From Cliona cf. orientalis (taxonomy: Eukaryota; Porifera; Demospongiae; Clionaida; Clionaidae): a DNA stretch of 64,000 bases. Under the pieces are notes generated by a model. It was not told the origin of the DNA, searched no databases, and worked only from the letters and a program-made list of their open reading frames with translations. Positions 26,381 through 36,971 of the stretch are shown in pieces. Location: contig OZ005706.1 in NCBI GenBank assembly GCA_963930775.1, positions 558,001 through 622,000 of the forward strand, in the 5' to 3' direction. The position numbers and the translations under genes were made by a program. Every line of letters begins with the position of its first letter. Positions within the stretch are counted from its first letter, which is position 1.

Positions 26381-26707
26381 CACCTCGCCTTTCAACCTCA
26401 AATAGCGAAACGATCGGCTCCAAAGCTGATACTTTACAGTGGCTCACACTTCAACTTAGCTAGTTTGCGCTTACGATAGGCCACACCCAATTTTGACCAC
26501 TTTACCCATCGACCACACCCACACAGCTGAACGGCATCGTTTCGGTTCGGTTCCCAGACCACGCGGGGTATGGGAATGAGACCATAACGCAATAATTTTT
26601 TTAGTGGGCGGAGTTCAACAGATAACATAGGAATGAAGATCGAAATTCTATTCCGCTTTTAAAGCTACCACGTGCAAGTATTGCAAGTATTTTCTGCCGT
26701 AGAGAGA
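26381..26707. promoter_or_regulatory. Putative bidirectional promoter (DOCK-D / helical-TPR gene)
   Basis: About 327 bp separate the DOCK-D start codon (-) from the start codon of the TPR gene (+). Both first exons abut it, so it must hold both promoters. I see no clear TATA box. Confidence 0.55.
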
Positions 26708-29289
26708 ATGTCTATGCCTCGCAGTAGCCTGTATAACTGTCCAGAGAGCTATATTCCAAGGATCAAGGACTTATCTGGTCCCGATCTTGTCATTAGAGAC
26801 CTGTTGCCAAAGCAGCTTCGGGTGAGCATTAATTAGAAGCAACCCTCCTAACTGCATGCAGCTTTCAACATTGCATCAAAAAAGGGGGAAATTGTCACCT
26901 GCATGCTGTGCTAATGAGAGGTGGATCCCACCTGATTAAAACATACCTGTATAAAATTTGACACCCTTTATAACGTTTATTTTCTCTTTCTTTCAGGACA
27001 TAATTTATGTGAATCGCAGGTCCAGCCGTATTCAAAAGATCCGTCAGTACTTTATGAAGTACACGGATCTGGACGCCCTCCTGCGTACAACAGAGGACGT
27101 TTGGGATGAAGTAATTCAGATAAACCGCTTTCTCCATATCCTCCTGCTCGTCAACTCGAAGAAGAAAGACCTGGAAGATCAAGATGATGCACACTTCTTC
27201 CTCTACCATGCAGACGCTCCCGAGATCCTTCTGGAGATGCTCTTCCGAACGATGAGAGATTTAGGCAAACATTTGCGGTACCAGTGCCTTCCATTTCTTG
27301 CCATCGAGACGCTCACGACTTTTATTCATCCAAAATCTCTCACGTCCATGCACGTGACGGAAAAGATCTTCAACGACTCCAAGGAAAGAGTTGAACTGCT
27401 CGTGAAGATCCTCGACAATGAGCTGACCTGGTTCGATAAACTTGCCGTTACGAAATTTTTCAGTGCCGCATCGCAGACTCCAGCTGGAGTGTACTTCATA
27501 ATGTCGCACCTGGACAGCTTCCAAGAGCTGTGCGAGCTCACTTATCGAGCGACAGAGATAGTGGAAAAAAAGATAGAAGAAAAAGATGGAATACCTAAGG
27601 AGGGGAAAGTAGCGATTTTACTGCGGGCGTTTAGACTTGACAACGACTTTCAGCTCTCAGCTCGACTCTTTTCTCACATAGCTGCTCACAACTGCATCAT
27701 GATTTTTCGTTACACAATCCGAGCGAGCATAAATGACCCAGAGGTCCTTTTCGAAGTCATGAAGACTGTCAGTCGAGCGTCGGTCGTTGAACACTTTTCT
27801 TACATCGTCAAGCGTCTAATGATCTGGGTGGAGCCTGGGCAGTACTTGAACGAATTCTTGGAAGGGATGAGCTACTGTGTCGACATACCAGGAGCCGTGG
27901 AGGAGCTGTTTTTGAGCGACATCGAATCTGCCAAAGAGAACAGACTGTCGATTGGTATCGATAGCTTCAAGTACTGGAAGCATGAAACACGGTACCCCAT
28001 GCGCCTGACGTGGCTATTGACCCATGCGTTTGCGCTGCGCGATGATATGGGGTCCGGTTGGTGCATCGTGATTCTCTGTCACCTGCTGGAGAAGGGCAAC
28101 TGGGTGGAGGTGGGGAAACTGATGGAGAACTGTGGCAGTGAGCTGATGGACTTGGCACACCTGCTCAATATAGAGACTCCAGAGAGAACTAGGGTGCAGT
28201 CGGTGATACTGGAGGCTCTGCTTCGCTTTGGAGGGTTTTCGTACTACGAGTTTGGCAAAGGACCGTATCATGAAGGTTAATATACTCTCTCTCTCTCTCT
28301 CTCCTCTTCCCTCCCTCACTAACTTTTGATCTCTGCAGATAAAATTAAGCCGGACACTGAATTAGCAAGCTACTCATTGGAAGCAGCTCTGTACTGTAAG
28401 AAAGCTCAGTGTGAGATGAAGATGAGCACGGAAGAGAAGCAGAGAAGAGTTGCGTAAGTTGACAAAATCTTACTTTTGCTTCTATTAAAGATGATTTCAC
28501 AATAATTTTGTATGCACTTTGTAGTCAAGCTGATGTTGAAAAAGACAAAGGCAATATTGCCTTCAAGGCGGGGAAATTCAACGAAGCTGTGATGAGGTAC
28601 ACGGATGCAATCGCCATTTGCCCCCTCTCTGCCAGATCCAAGCAGTCCATCTACTACAGGTCAGCAGAGCCAATATTAAATTTTATAAGGTATCCTTATG
28701 GGAGGGGCTAGGGGTGGCGCAAGTTATGTATTATAGTTAGCCAATATTTCCTAGAAATTCAGCAATTCCCCACTGCAGGCTTGCGACTACATTATATAAT
28801 AGGCCTGATGGCACCTATTTTTTTCTTGAATTAGTATATACTCATTGATTGATGTCTTCACATAGCAATCGAGCTGAGAGCTACCTTCGTGCCAACGAGC
28901 CTCGGAGGGCCATCCACGACTGCAACCGGGCTCTCTGTCTCGACCTATCCACCAGGGTCAAAGTGCAGTGGAGAAGATCACGTGCATTTCAGAAGTTAAA
29001 CCTTGACTATCCTGCTTGGCTCGACATGAAGTGAGTCTCCCCCCCCCCCTCCCCCCCCCCCCCCCCCCCCCCACACCCTTTCCCTCCAAAAAACACATTT
29101 TTTTGGTTTTTTTAAGTATGTTTTTCTTGATATTTCAGGTGCATCAAGTCAGAGTGGAACATTCCTGCAGAGAAGAGTGGAGTTGACTTTCGTCAACTTC
29201 TCTCATCTCTGACCTCCCAGGTGGGCATCATGAAGAAGAGCGTCTTCAACGATATGGAGAAGAAAATATGGGCCTCCCATGCTCTGTAA
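26708..29289 (+). CDS. Uncharacterised helical (armadillo-like) protein with C-terminal TPR domain
   Basis: Exons: 26708-26821, 26997-28275, 28339-28453, 28525-28659, 28866-29030 and 29139-29289, summing to 652 codons plus stop. Residues 1-430 are all-helical by eye with no motif I can name. Residues of about 480-600 form a three-TPR domain with family hallmarks (GNIAFKAGKFNEAVMRYTDAI, then NRAESYLRANEPRRAIHDCN, then WRRSRAFQKL), as in co-chaperones that bind Hsp70/Hsp90 tails. A divergent paralogue at 54048-58131 has the same exon layout (115, 135 and 162/165-nt TPR exons). The 3' part is duplicated at 35586-36971. The start was chosen as the first ATG with a phase-0 junction. Function is unknown; a chaperone-adaptor role is only an inference from the TPRs. 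Confidence 0.82.
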
Positions 29290-29963
29290 CGTAAACCGTG
29301 TACAATACATGTACTTATGCATGGTACCTATTTTACTTAATAGATGGTCCAAGTGGTAATTTTTTGTATATACTTGTAACGCAATAATTATGGAATTTAC
29401 ATTTTAGCGGGCATCAGTCAATCTAGCAACTAAAGTGGACTTTTTTGTTTACCAATTGTAGTAAACGGTCTTATAGACACATGGTAGCCATGCATGCTTT
29501 TGTACAATGTCACACAATAATAGCTTATTTTGCAGTATCTGTAAGTAGCTTTTGCTCAGCACATAATAATAATTATAGTGATACCTACAATGAGAATGTT
29601 ATTGTCAGTAGGGGCATTGTGGTTCAAGAGTTTACTGATTTGCTGCGTATGTGAAGATTGTTAGCACCTGTGCTTAAGCCTTAATGACACTGCACTAACT
29701 AGCAGCTTTTCTTTATCAGCAGTGTAAATCTAGCACTCATAGGTTGCTGATGTATGCCACATCAATTCGCGTGCAGATAATAGTAATATCGTAGCTTGCA
29801 AGAATGCAATGAAAACCTAGTATGATATCATATAAATAGCAGCAAAATAGATGCACATTTTAAAGCACAGACATTATGCATGACATTGTATGATATAGTC
29901 TGTTCTAATGTCCGATCCAATTCCAATAACCACAATCCTTTCTTCTCACTTGCATGGTGTCAG

Positions 29964-30440
29964 TTAATACCTCCTCATGCAGACCCCAAAACAGTCGATA
30001 TCGGCTGAGGCCTTTCCAAAGATGCCGCAGAACATGCCAGTTCCAACTGGTACCTCCTTCACGTCGTGGTCCATGGGAGTGTAGTTCCAGGCGAGGCACT
30101 CCATCTCTTTCCCCTTGTCGGTGTGGCACTTCCAGCCAGCAAATCTGTAGGTGTTGTCTTCAAGCTTCATGGAGTAGAGCCAGATTTTGGTCAACTTCTC
30201 GTCATCGTCGAAGTGGAAAGTGACTGGATCCCGGTCGTAGAAGACGCCAACCTTGAGGATTGTGCCGTCATAGTTCTCCATGTAGATGCCCTTGATTTTG
30301 CACTCGTCACGGTAGATTTTGATTAGCTTGACGGTGAAGTGGTGCTGAGCACAGAGCAGAAAGGGGTGGCCGCCATGACCTCCTACGCAAAGGTCGGTGG
30401 TCCAGGTGCCTTGATCGATGAAGTTAAGATGTTGCTCCAT
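29964..30440 (-). CDS. Jacalin-like lectin, copy A
   Basis: A single exon encodes 158 residues. The first ATG shared with copy C is at 30440; the open frame runs on upstream to 30629, but that part is not in frame in copy C, so it is 5' UTR. The C-terminal pattern (GMFCGIFGKASADIDCFGV) fits the last strands of the beta-prism I fold of jacalin-related lectins (G-x-x-G-x-x-G-x-x-x-x-D-x-x-G). There is no signal peptide, so it is probably cytoplasmic or secreted by a non-classical route. Eight cysteines are present. A TATA box lies 111 bp upstream of the ATG. Sugar specificity cannot be read from sequence. The fold assignment is from motif only. Confidence 0.65.
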   Translation of the reverse strand: MEQHLNFIDQGTWTTDLCVGGHGGHPFLLCAQHHFTVKLIKIYRDECKIKGIYMENYDGTILKVGVFYDRDPVTFHFDDDEKLTKIWLYSMKLEDNTYRFAGWKCHTDKGKEMECLAWNYTPMDHDVKEVPVGTGMFCGIFGKASADIDCFGVCMRRY

Positions 30441-30550
30441 TGCTAAAAGTAGTAGTGCCGGCTGAAGGTTGAAGGGAGACTTGGCTCTTGTCTGTGAAGT
30501 GTTGGTTGATTGAAGAGATTTGGGATGCTGAATGTTCGCAGTGAGTCGAG

Positions 30551-30558
30551 CTTTTATA
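30551..30558 (-). promoter_or_regulatory. TATA box of lectin copy A
   Basis: On the minus strand this reads TATAAAAG, placed for initiation near 30525 and a short 5' UTR. The same box and flanks are preserved at 35429-35436 (no gene attached) and 38965-38972 (lectin copy C), and degraded near 43280. Confidence 0.7.
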
Positions 30559-30659
30559 CAAATTGGTAATTGGTAGCAGGTGGCATTGGCGTGATGAACA
30601 GCTGGGAGGTTTGTTCGTACGATAGTCACAAGTTAGTTCATTGTAGTTACGGTGATATT

Positions 30660-31563
30660 ACAGTTGCATGGGCTGTTGTCCAAGTACGGTACATGCATTA
30701 ATCAGATGCCCAGTACATGTACGTGCATAGGTTGTGCATGAGGGTATTATACCAATGACAATGAACTTCACACACCAATAAAGTGTTTTTTTAAGCCACA
30801 CTATAGAGAAGTACTTACTACCGATTGTGAGTGTTGAGCTGGCACTTGTAAACGATCATGCTATTATAAAACCAGCTTATGTTTGTGTATGCATGCATGT
30901 ACTGGGCGTGCTTCTCATGTGGAATTCTTCGAAAGGTCTTAAGCTTGTACTACACTGCATTTTGATTGCCAGTATAACATTATTGTTTACTTCACGAATT
31001 CATACTGAAATTGATTTACACATAATATTATTATTTATTATTACAGTGCATGTTGAGTTGATAAGAGTATAATATTCTTGGCGTTGAGCTGAGTTTCACA
31101 TTCTGATTATGGCATAAAATTAATGTTGAACTGCCAGAGTCAGCAGAAATAGTTCAAAGGACAACATCAAGGCTGCTATTATAAAACCAGCTCATGTTTG
31201 AGTATGCATGCATGCATGCATGCACTGGGCGTGCTTCTCATGTCCATTCGTTTGAAAATAATATTTTTATATTATGCTGCACTGCATTTTAAGTGCAGGC
31301 AGAAATATTACAAATTCATACTGAAAATGTTGTTTTCTTTGCACAAGTTCATTATTATGATGATTCAATGCTGAATAAACTATTGGCACTTAGCAGGTTC
31401 ATACTTCTGATTATTGGCATAAAGTTTATTTGTTGTTGAAAAGTAAAATTCCCAGAGTCAGCAAAAGTAGTTCGAAGGACAGCATAACACTCAAGGCTGC
31501 ATTAGATTTTGTTGTTGCTCCTGTATTGGTGAATTAATTTGAAATATTGATAGTTTCCTTATT
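30660..31563. repeat. Duplicated intergenic DNA with internal tandem repeat
   Basis: This spacer upstream of lectin A matches 39080-39600 and 43330-43740. In this copy a block starting ctattataaaaccagct and ending in tgggcgtgcttctcatgt is present twice (about 30861-30920 and 31177-31243), each followed by a similar 200-bp stretch; the other two copies have it once. No coding sequence is seen. Confidence 0.7.
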
Positions 31564-32175
31564 AACCCTCGGCGCATGCGCGAGGGGTACGGTAGTCGTT
31601 CTGTGTGTGTGTGTGTCTGTGTGTGTGTGTATGTGTGTGTGTGTCTGTCTGTTACTGCGCTAGCTGCTACATACCTGTTTTATACGCTGAATACAAGGTG
31701 CCATTAGGATTTTCGTGGTAGTTTCAAGATCTGAATTGTGTAGATTTCGTTGAAAACGCTTCGTTCAAAAGTTCTGGCGACATTTGCTGACCACCATGGC
31801 CTTCTTCGCTTCTTGACAAGCTCTCGATCGATGAAAGAGATAGCGATGGCTTCATTTCAAGATTAATAGTGTGTAGCTCTAGCAATAGTTCTTGAAACTT
31901 AACTGACTCATCACAGATCACAGTAAGCTATCAACTAAGCTTCTTGGCTTTACTTTGTACTAAATCTGCTGACCTGGCATGCACGTGGTACATGTGGTAC
32001 TATTACCTAATTGCATGCAATCCGTATAACTGCATTCTTGTGGTTACTCTCTACAACTATTAACTAGAGCTGTACACTGTAGCTACACTAACTGTGTTGC
32101 TTGGCAAATTCTAATATGCAGACTAGCCTGGGTTCAAGGCTATACAGACTAGCTATTGCTCTTGCGCCGAGGGTT
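31564..32175. mobile_element. Non-autonomous TIR element, about 610 bp
   Basis: The ends are exact 13-nt inverted repeats (AACCCTCGGCGCA at 31564-31576 and its complement at 32163-32175). It is absent from the two paralogous sites near 40620 and 43740, which run straight from the gaaatattgat sequence into the linker exon. Just inside the left end is a GCATGCGC palindrome followed by GT/CTGT microsatellite. No transposase is seen. It removes the splice donor of the neighbouring linker exon in gene W. Target-site duplication is not clear. Confidence 0.6.
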
Positions 32176-33020
32176 TTGCACTATAGTGCTTCATCTGTAG
32201 TAGTATTCATCATAGTAGTTGTAATAGGTCCTTCTCCATCATCATCTGTGCTAGCCGCGAGTCTTTCAGCTTAATAATAATTATAGTCGTGTACTGACTT
32301 ATTTCTGCACAAACCATGTACATAACAAGTAGAGTTATAACTCACTGGTTTGGGGGCATGATGACTTATCCAATTGTACCAAAGTGAAGCTGACCAAATA
32401 GTCACGAATTGTGGCTCCAAATAAAGGTGTGACAGTAACAGGATCAATCTGTACCAAACAGAAATTTCATTTAAGATACATAGCATAATTTAATTGAAGC
32501 TTACCAAAATTCCAACAGAATTGGCTGTGCTATTCACAAATACATTAACGTTCACAGTTGCAACACCAGCGTCATATGGGATCATCGTTTGACTCGTGAT
32601 CAATTGGTTTACCAAAACACTCCCACCTTGAACTAAGCTCACTACAATCCCAGGACTCGGTACTTCACAAGGTGCTAGGGCTATCGTAGCTGAGTCTATT
32701 CGACCACTGAGTACACCATTTCCTTGACAAGTCACTTGAGTGCAAGCCGCGTCTCGAGCACAGTTGGAGAGATAGTTAGGGTTGGCGTTCATTGCTAGTT
32801 GTTCCAAGTCTAAGCAGGTCCTTACAGTTTGAAGAGGAACTGTACCTGCACGTGTCAGGCATAATAATTGTGCACGGTACATCGCTAATGTTCTAATTAA
32901 GTAAACTCTATAAAATTGCAATAATTATTATGTAATACCGGATTCTGTAGGTGCCGAAGTTGTGGGATCTGTGGTAGTGTTGAGTGACAATATTAATTAA
33001 TACATTAACCTTTGAGTGTT

Positions 33021-33228
33021 TTTGTAAACAGTACTATCGGCACAGTAGGAATCTTGGTAATCAGGATGCAACTAACTAATAACATTAAATTTTAAGACTA
33101 TGTGGTCAATCTTTGTTTATAGATTGATCCAGTTGCTATTAATTGATACGGGATTCCTTGGATCGTTCTCTGACTATCTGATAAGCTTCACATCAGTACC
33201 GCTTGATCTGTCCGTATGTCAAAGTAAG
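33021..33228 (+). other. Inverted internal segment of gene W
   Basis: Compared with 41489-41695 in gene X, this stretch is reverse-complemented within otherwise colinear sequence. The partner exon that encodes GFLGSFSDYLISFTS on the minus strand in X reads on the plus strand here. The same inversion with the same borders is seen at about 44615-44826 in gene Y. Confidence 0.85.
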
Positions 33229-33555
33229 TGTTATATTAGCTATGTTGATGGTTGCAGTCACAAAGACGGCAAGGGACTTGCTGATTGTGCTATATAGGGG
33301 TTTGGTCGACCATGCAGTGCTGAGCCGCTTGCTGGAAGCAGCTGCAGTCTTATATCAGATGGAGCACCACATGGACCAGATAATGTGAAAATGACTGAAC
33401 TGAGGTAGCTACTTATAAGTGTTCCCCGGCACTACCTGGCAAGACACTCGAGTGCAATTAAGCGCTGTCTTTAGCACGTACAGACTAGGGTTTGAATTTT
33501 GAATCAGTTGGTCCAGTCCTGTGCAAGTTGCCGGACTCTGAGCAGAAGCTATAAT

Positions 33556-34709
33556 ATGATTATTATGAAACTCATTTTATACAATCATAATAACTGTATG
33601 TAATATAACATAAACGCATCGTCACTTAAGCAAGTGATATGCCACATAATATAATTGGGGGATTATTTTAAATTTGTGGTTAAATTTTTTATGAACTTTC
33701 CAATGTGTCTATTACATCGGGTACAAATGAGCTCTCCCCTATTAAAAGATGTGATTTTTAAAATTATTATTTATCTTGTCAGCACTTTTACTGACAGTAT
33801 TATGGGCAGCCTGCTGGTATTATGAGTCACTACTTTCAGTATCATGAATTCAACCATGATAAAGCTTCTTTAACAGATGAGATGTACTTAGCAGCCATCC
33901 AGAAGTGTGAATACAAGATAAGATCTAGAGTGGCTAAATATGCCAAAAGAAATCATTTTGTTAAATGATACACTGAAAATCCTTATAAAATAAGCAGAAA
34001 CTTACATGAAAATTCAATAGGGAAGGGAAATAATTTATCAGATAATAATATTATCTCATAAGGTACAATACACTGGCCCAATAGTTGGATACTTGCAAAT
34101 TAATTAGTCTTGATGACCCATATAAAAGCTGACTCATGATAGGGACATCTACCTTACCTGTTTACGCTACTGTACTCGTGGGTATTACAAATGTAAATTT
34201 TAATGCGTTAGCTATTATCTCTAAAGTACTCACTGTTATGATACTTGTACTGGGTACATTATTCAGTGAGATGGATACACAAAGCTGATAGGCCATGCTC
34301 CTATAATAATATTTATGAGGCATAGCTACATGTACATTATCTGGGGGGACATTTTAAAATCATAATAATTCTCAGCTCAGTATGTAAACATAGTGCATCC
34401 TGCTTATGCATTAAGAGTACGTACACAACATGATTGTTGACATTTGCACTAAATTTTCAATTACTGTAACGCGACTATTTTATGAACGATCTCTAGCTCT
34501 CTAGCTACCAGATGGTAGTCTATGCCACAAAATCATGCTTCAGAATCTGTGAGCTTCAATAATATTATGACCGCACCGACACTTTTATCAAGGCACCAAA
34601 TCCGAACTTCAAATTCCACTATTTGCGGTCTCCCCAATCAGCCCCTGACAATTGGCATGGCATGCGCATGCTAAATTAATTATTGTATCGTGGCTATATA
34701 TATATATAC
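33556..34709. other. Long first intron of gene W
   Basis: AT-rich DNA that matches the first introns of gene X (41985-42570) and gene Y (45144-46331) in patches. W and Y share about 450 bp (33640-34080, 45220-45670) that X lacks. No gene is seen. Confidence 0.5.
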
Positions 34710-34986
34710 CTGAAAAGAAGGTCGAGAAAAGGCTGAAAACCAGAAGAGAACTCATTTTTGCAATATCCATTGGCTCACAAAGACAAAGTATGGGAACTTG
34801 TTTTGAAGGTACTCTGCTTTTATAGCCCCACCGTGGTATCTATTATGCGCATAGGCCTACGCGATATGCGCATGCGCTTCGTGTTCGCTCGGTATAGGTA
34901 TTAATTTTATATTACATAAAAAGACACAAGATATCAAGTGGGCTAGCGATAAAGCAACCGTGAGGGCCAGCGCAAGCAGAATGAGT

Positions 34987-35259
34987 TCAAATCACGGTCG
35001 CCACAACTGGCGCTCCTGTACTGTGAGAGTCCTGTAAGCCTATGTTTAAATGAGATAATGAATGCAATGGGCTACTGTAGTCACTGCACTGTGATTTCAC
35101 TTTACCAATATAGCAGTAGGATATATTGAAAGGGACTTGTATGAAATTGATAGTCTCGCGCAGCCAGACTCTGCGCGAGACTATGAAATTGAGGAGTGTG
35201 GCGGACAATGAGTTTGAACCACTGATGAAGGACTGCTCACTGACTGTCACTGGATCCAC
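34987..35259 (-). pseudogene. Orphan C-terminal fragment of a Z-like Cys-module gene
   Basis: Partner exon 35106-35259 (starts DPVTVSEQSF, ends CYIG) and tail exon ending at 34987 correspond to the last two exons of gene Z. The tail exon stops early (VVATVI then stop) because of extra bases before the hydrophobic segment. The partner exon carries a 42-bp in-frame insertion with a hairpin. No upstream modules exist: the sequence passes at about 35300 into lectin promoter DNA. Confidence 0.75.
35151..35182. mobile_element. 32-bp hairpin insertion with 10-bp direct repeat
   Basis: AGTCTCGCGCAG (35152-35163) and its complement (35171-35182) form a hairpin. It is flanked by direct repeats ATGAAATTGA (35141-35150 and 35183-35192). 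Gene Z and the fragment at 42649-43100 lack the insert and have one copy of the repeat. It looks like a minimal foldback insertion or its footprint. Confidence 0.75.
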
Positions 35260-35296
35260 CTAAATTGCACAATAGTGGGGAAAATTATCCCTATGC

Positions 35297-35582
35297 ACAA
35301 GTTAAGATGTTGCTCCATTGCTAAAAGTGGTAGTGCCGGCTGAAGGTTGAAGGTAGACTTGGCTCTTGTCTGTGAAGTGTTGGTTGATTGAAGAGATTTG
35401 GGATGCTGAATATTCGCAGTGAGTCGAGCTTTTATACAAATTGGTAATTGGTAGCAGGTGGCATTGGCGTGATGAGCAGCTGGGAGGTTTGTTCGTACAA
35501 TAGTCACAAGTTAGTTCATTGTAGTTGCGGTGGTATTATAATTACATGGGCTATTTGTCCCAAGTACGGTACATGCATTAAG
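35297..35582 (-). repeat. Orphan lectin promoter and 5' UTR (copy B)
   Basis: Matches 30425-30705 and 38837-39115 from the start codon region upward, including the TATA box at 35429-35436, but the lectin coding sequence is absent. It joins intron DNA of the Z-like fragment on one side and the TPR partial copy on the other. Confidence 0.8.
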
Positions 35583-35585
35583 GCA

Positions 35586-36971
35586 CTGTGTCGACATACC
35601 AGGAGCCGTGGAGGAGCTGTTTCTGAGTGACATCGAATCTGCCAAAGAGAACAGACTGTCGATTGGTATCGATAGCTTCAAGTACTGGAAGCATGAAACA
35701 CGGTACCCCATGCGCCTGACGTGGCTATTGACCCATGCGTTTGCGCTGCGCGATGATATGGGGTCCGGTTGGTGCATTGTGATTCTCTGTCACCTGCTGG
35801 AGAAGGGAAACTGGGTGGAGGTGGGGAAACTGATGGAGAACTGTGGCAGTGAGCTGATGGACTTGGCCCACCTGCTCAATATAGAGACTCCCGAGAGAAC
35901 TAGAGTGCAGTCGGTGATACTCGAGGCTCTGCTTCGCTTTGGAGGGTTTTCGTACTATGAATTTGGCAAAGGACCGTATCATGAAGGTTAACATACACTC
36001 ACTCTCTCTCTCTCCCCTCTTCCCTCCCTCACTAACTTGTCATCTCTGCAGATAAAATTAAACTGGACACTGAGTTAGCGAGCTACTCATTAGAAGCAGC
36101 TCTGTACTGTAAGAAAGCTCAGTGTGAGATGAAGATGAGCACGGAAGAGAAGCAGAGAAGAGTTGCGTAAGTTCATAAAATCTAACTTTTGCTTCTAAGA
36201 TGGTTTCACAATAATTAATTTTTGTATGCACTTTGTAGTCAAGCTGATGTTGAAAAAGATAAAGGTAATATTGCCTTCAAGGCGGGGAAATTCAACGAAG
36301 CTGTGATGAGGTACACGGATGCCATCGCCATTTGCCCCCTCTCTGCCCGATCCAAGCAGTCCATCTACTACAGGTTAGCAGAGCCAATATTAAATTTTAT
36401 AAGGTGTCCTTATGGGAGGGGCTAGGGGTGGAGCAAGTTATGTATTATAGTTAGCCAATATTTCCTAGAAATTTCAGCAATTCCCCACTGCAGGCTTGCG
36501 ACTACAGTATATAATACCTTTTTCTTGAATTGGTACTCATTGATTGATATCTTCTTCATGTAGCAATCGAGCTGAGAGCTACCTTCGTGCCAACGAGCCT
36601 CGGAGGGCCATCCACGACTGCAACCGGGCTCTCTGTCTTGACCTCTCCACCAGGGTCAAAGTGCAGTGGAGAAGATCACGAGCATTCCAGAAGTTGAACC
36701 TTGACTATCCTGCTTGGCTCGACATGAAGTGAGTCCCCCCCCCCCCCCCCCCCACACCCTTTCCCTCCAAAAAACACATTTTTTTGGTTTTTTTAAGTAT
36801 GTTTTTTCTTGATATTTCAGGTGCATCAAGTCAGAGTGGAACATTCCTGCAGAGAAGAGTGGAGTTGATTTTCGTCAGCTCCTTTCCTCTCTGACCTCTC
36901 AGGTGGGCATCATGAAGAAGAGTGTCTTCAACGATATGGAGAAGAAAATATGGGCCTCCCATGCTCTGTAA
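35586..36971 (+). pseudogene. Partial 3' duplicate of the helical/TPR gene
   Basis: Copy of 27875-29289: partial second exon 35586-35986 (from CVDIPGAVEELF), then 36052-36166, 36239-36373, 36564-36728 and 36821-36971 with the same splice sites and stop. All frames remain open and most differences are silent. It lacks the first 300 or so residues and its own promoter. It could be a 5'-truncated pseudogene, or a new gene encoding about 320 residues that keeps the whole TPR domain (the first in-frame ATG is at 35608). Confidence 0.75.

Larger units (their letters stand above)
32220..34770 (-). pseudogene. Cys-module surface protein gene W (decayed copy of X)
   Basis: Recognisable pieces: signal-peptide exon 34710-34770 (MDIAKMSSLLVFS), start of module 1 at about 33420-33548, an inverted segment at about 33021-33228 that puts the rest of module 1 and its partner exon on the plus strand, a linker near 32937-32980, module 2 at 32505-32845 with partner exon 32346-32448 (both open), and a second linker near 32220-32276. 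Module 1 is broken by small insertions (an extra ttaa, a changed gcacgtacag run) and by the inversion. The donor of the second linker is lost to the element at 31564-32175. Compared with gene X it lacks module 3. Transcription of the intact module 2 cannot be excluded. Confidence 0.75.

Noticed and set aside
29954..30326. Plus-strand frames opposite the lectin (also 38364-38856)
   Set aside because: Antisense shadows of the lectin reading frame, no start context or homology.
30441..30629. 63-residue N-terminal extension of lectin A
   Set aside because: The frame is not kept in copy C because of a 4-bp insertion, and it spans the TATA box and presumed start site, so it is untranslated leader and promoter.
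33100..33388. Plus-strand frames of 61-65 residues (also 44697-44982)
   Set aside because: They are the inverted partner exon of gene W/Y plus flanking intron, not separate genes.
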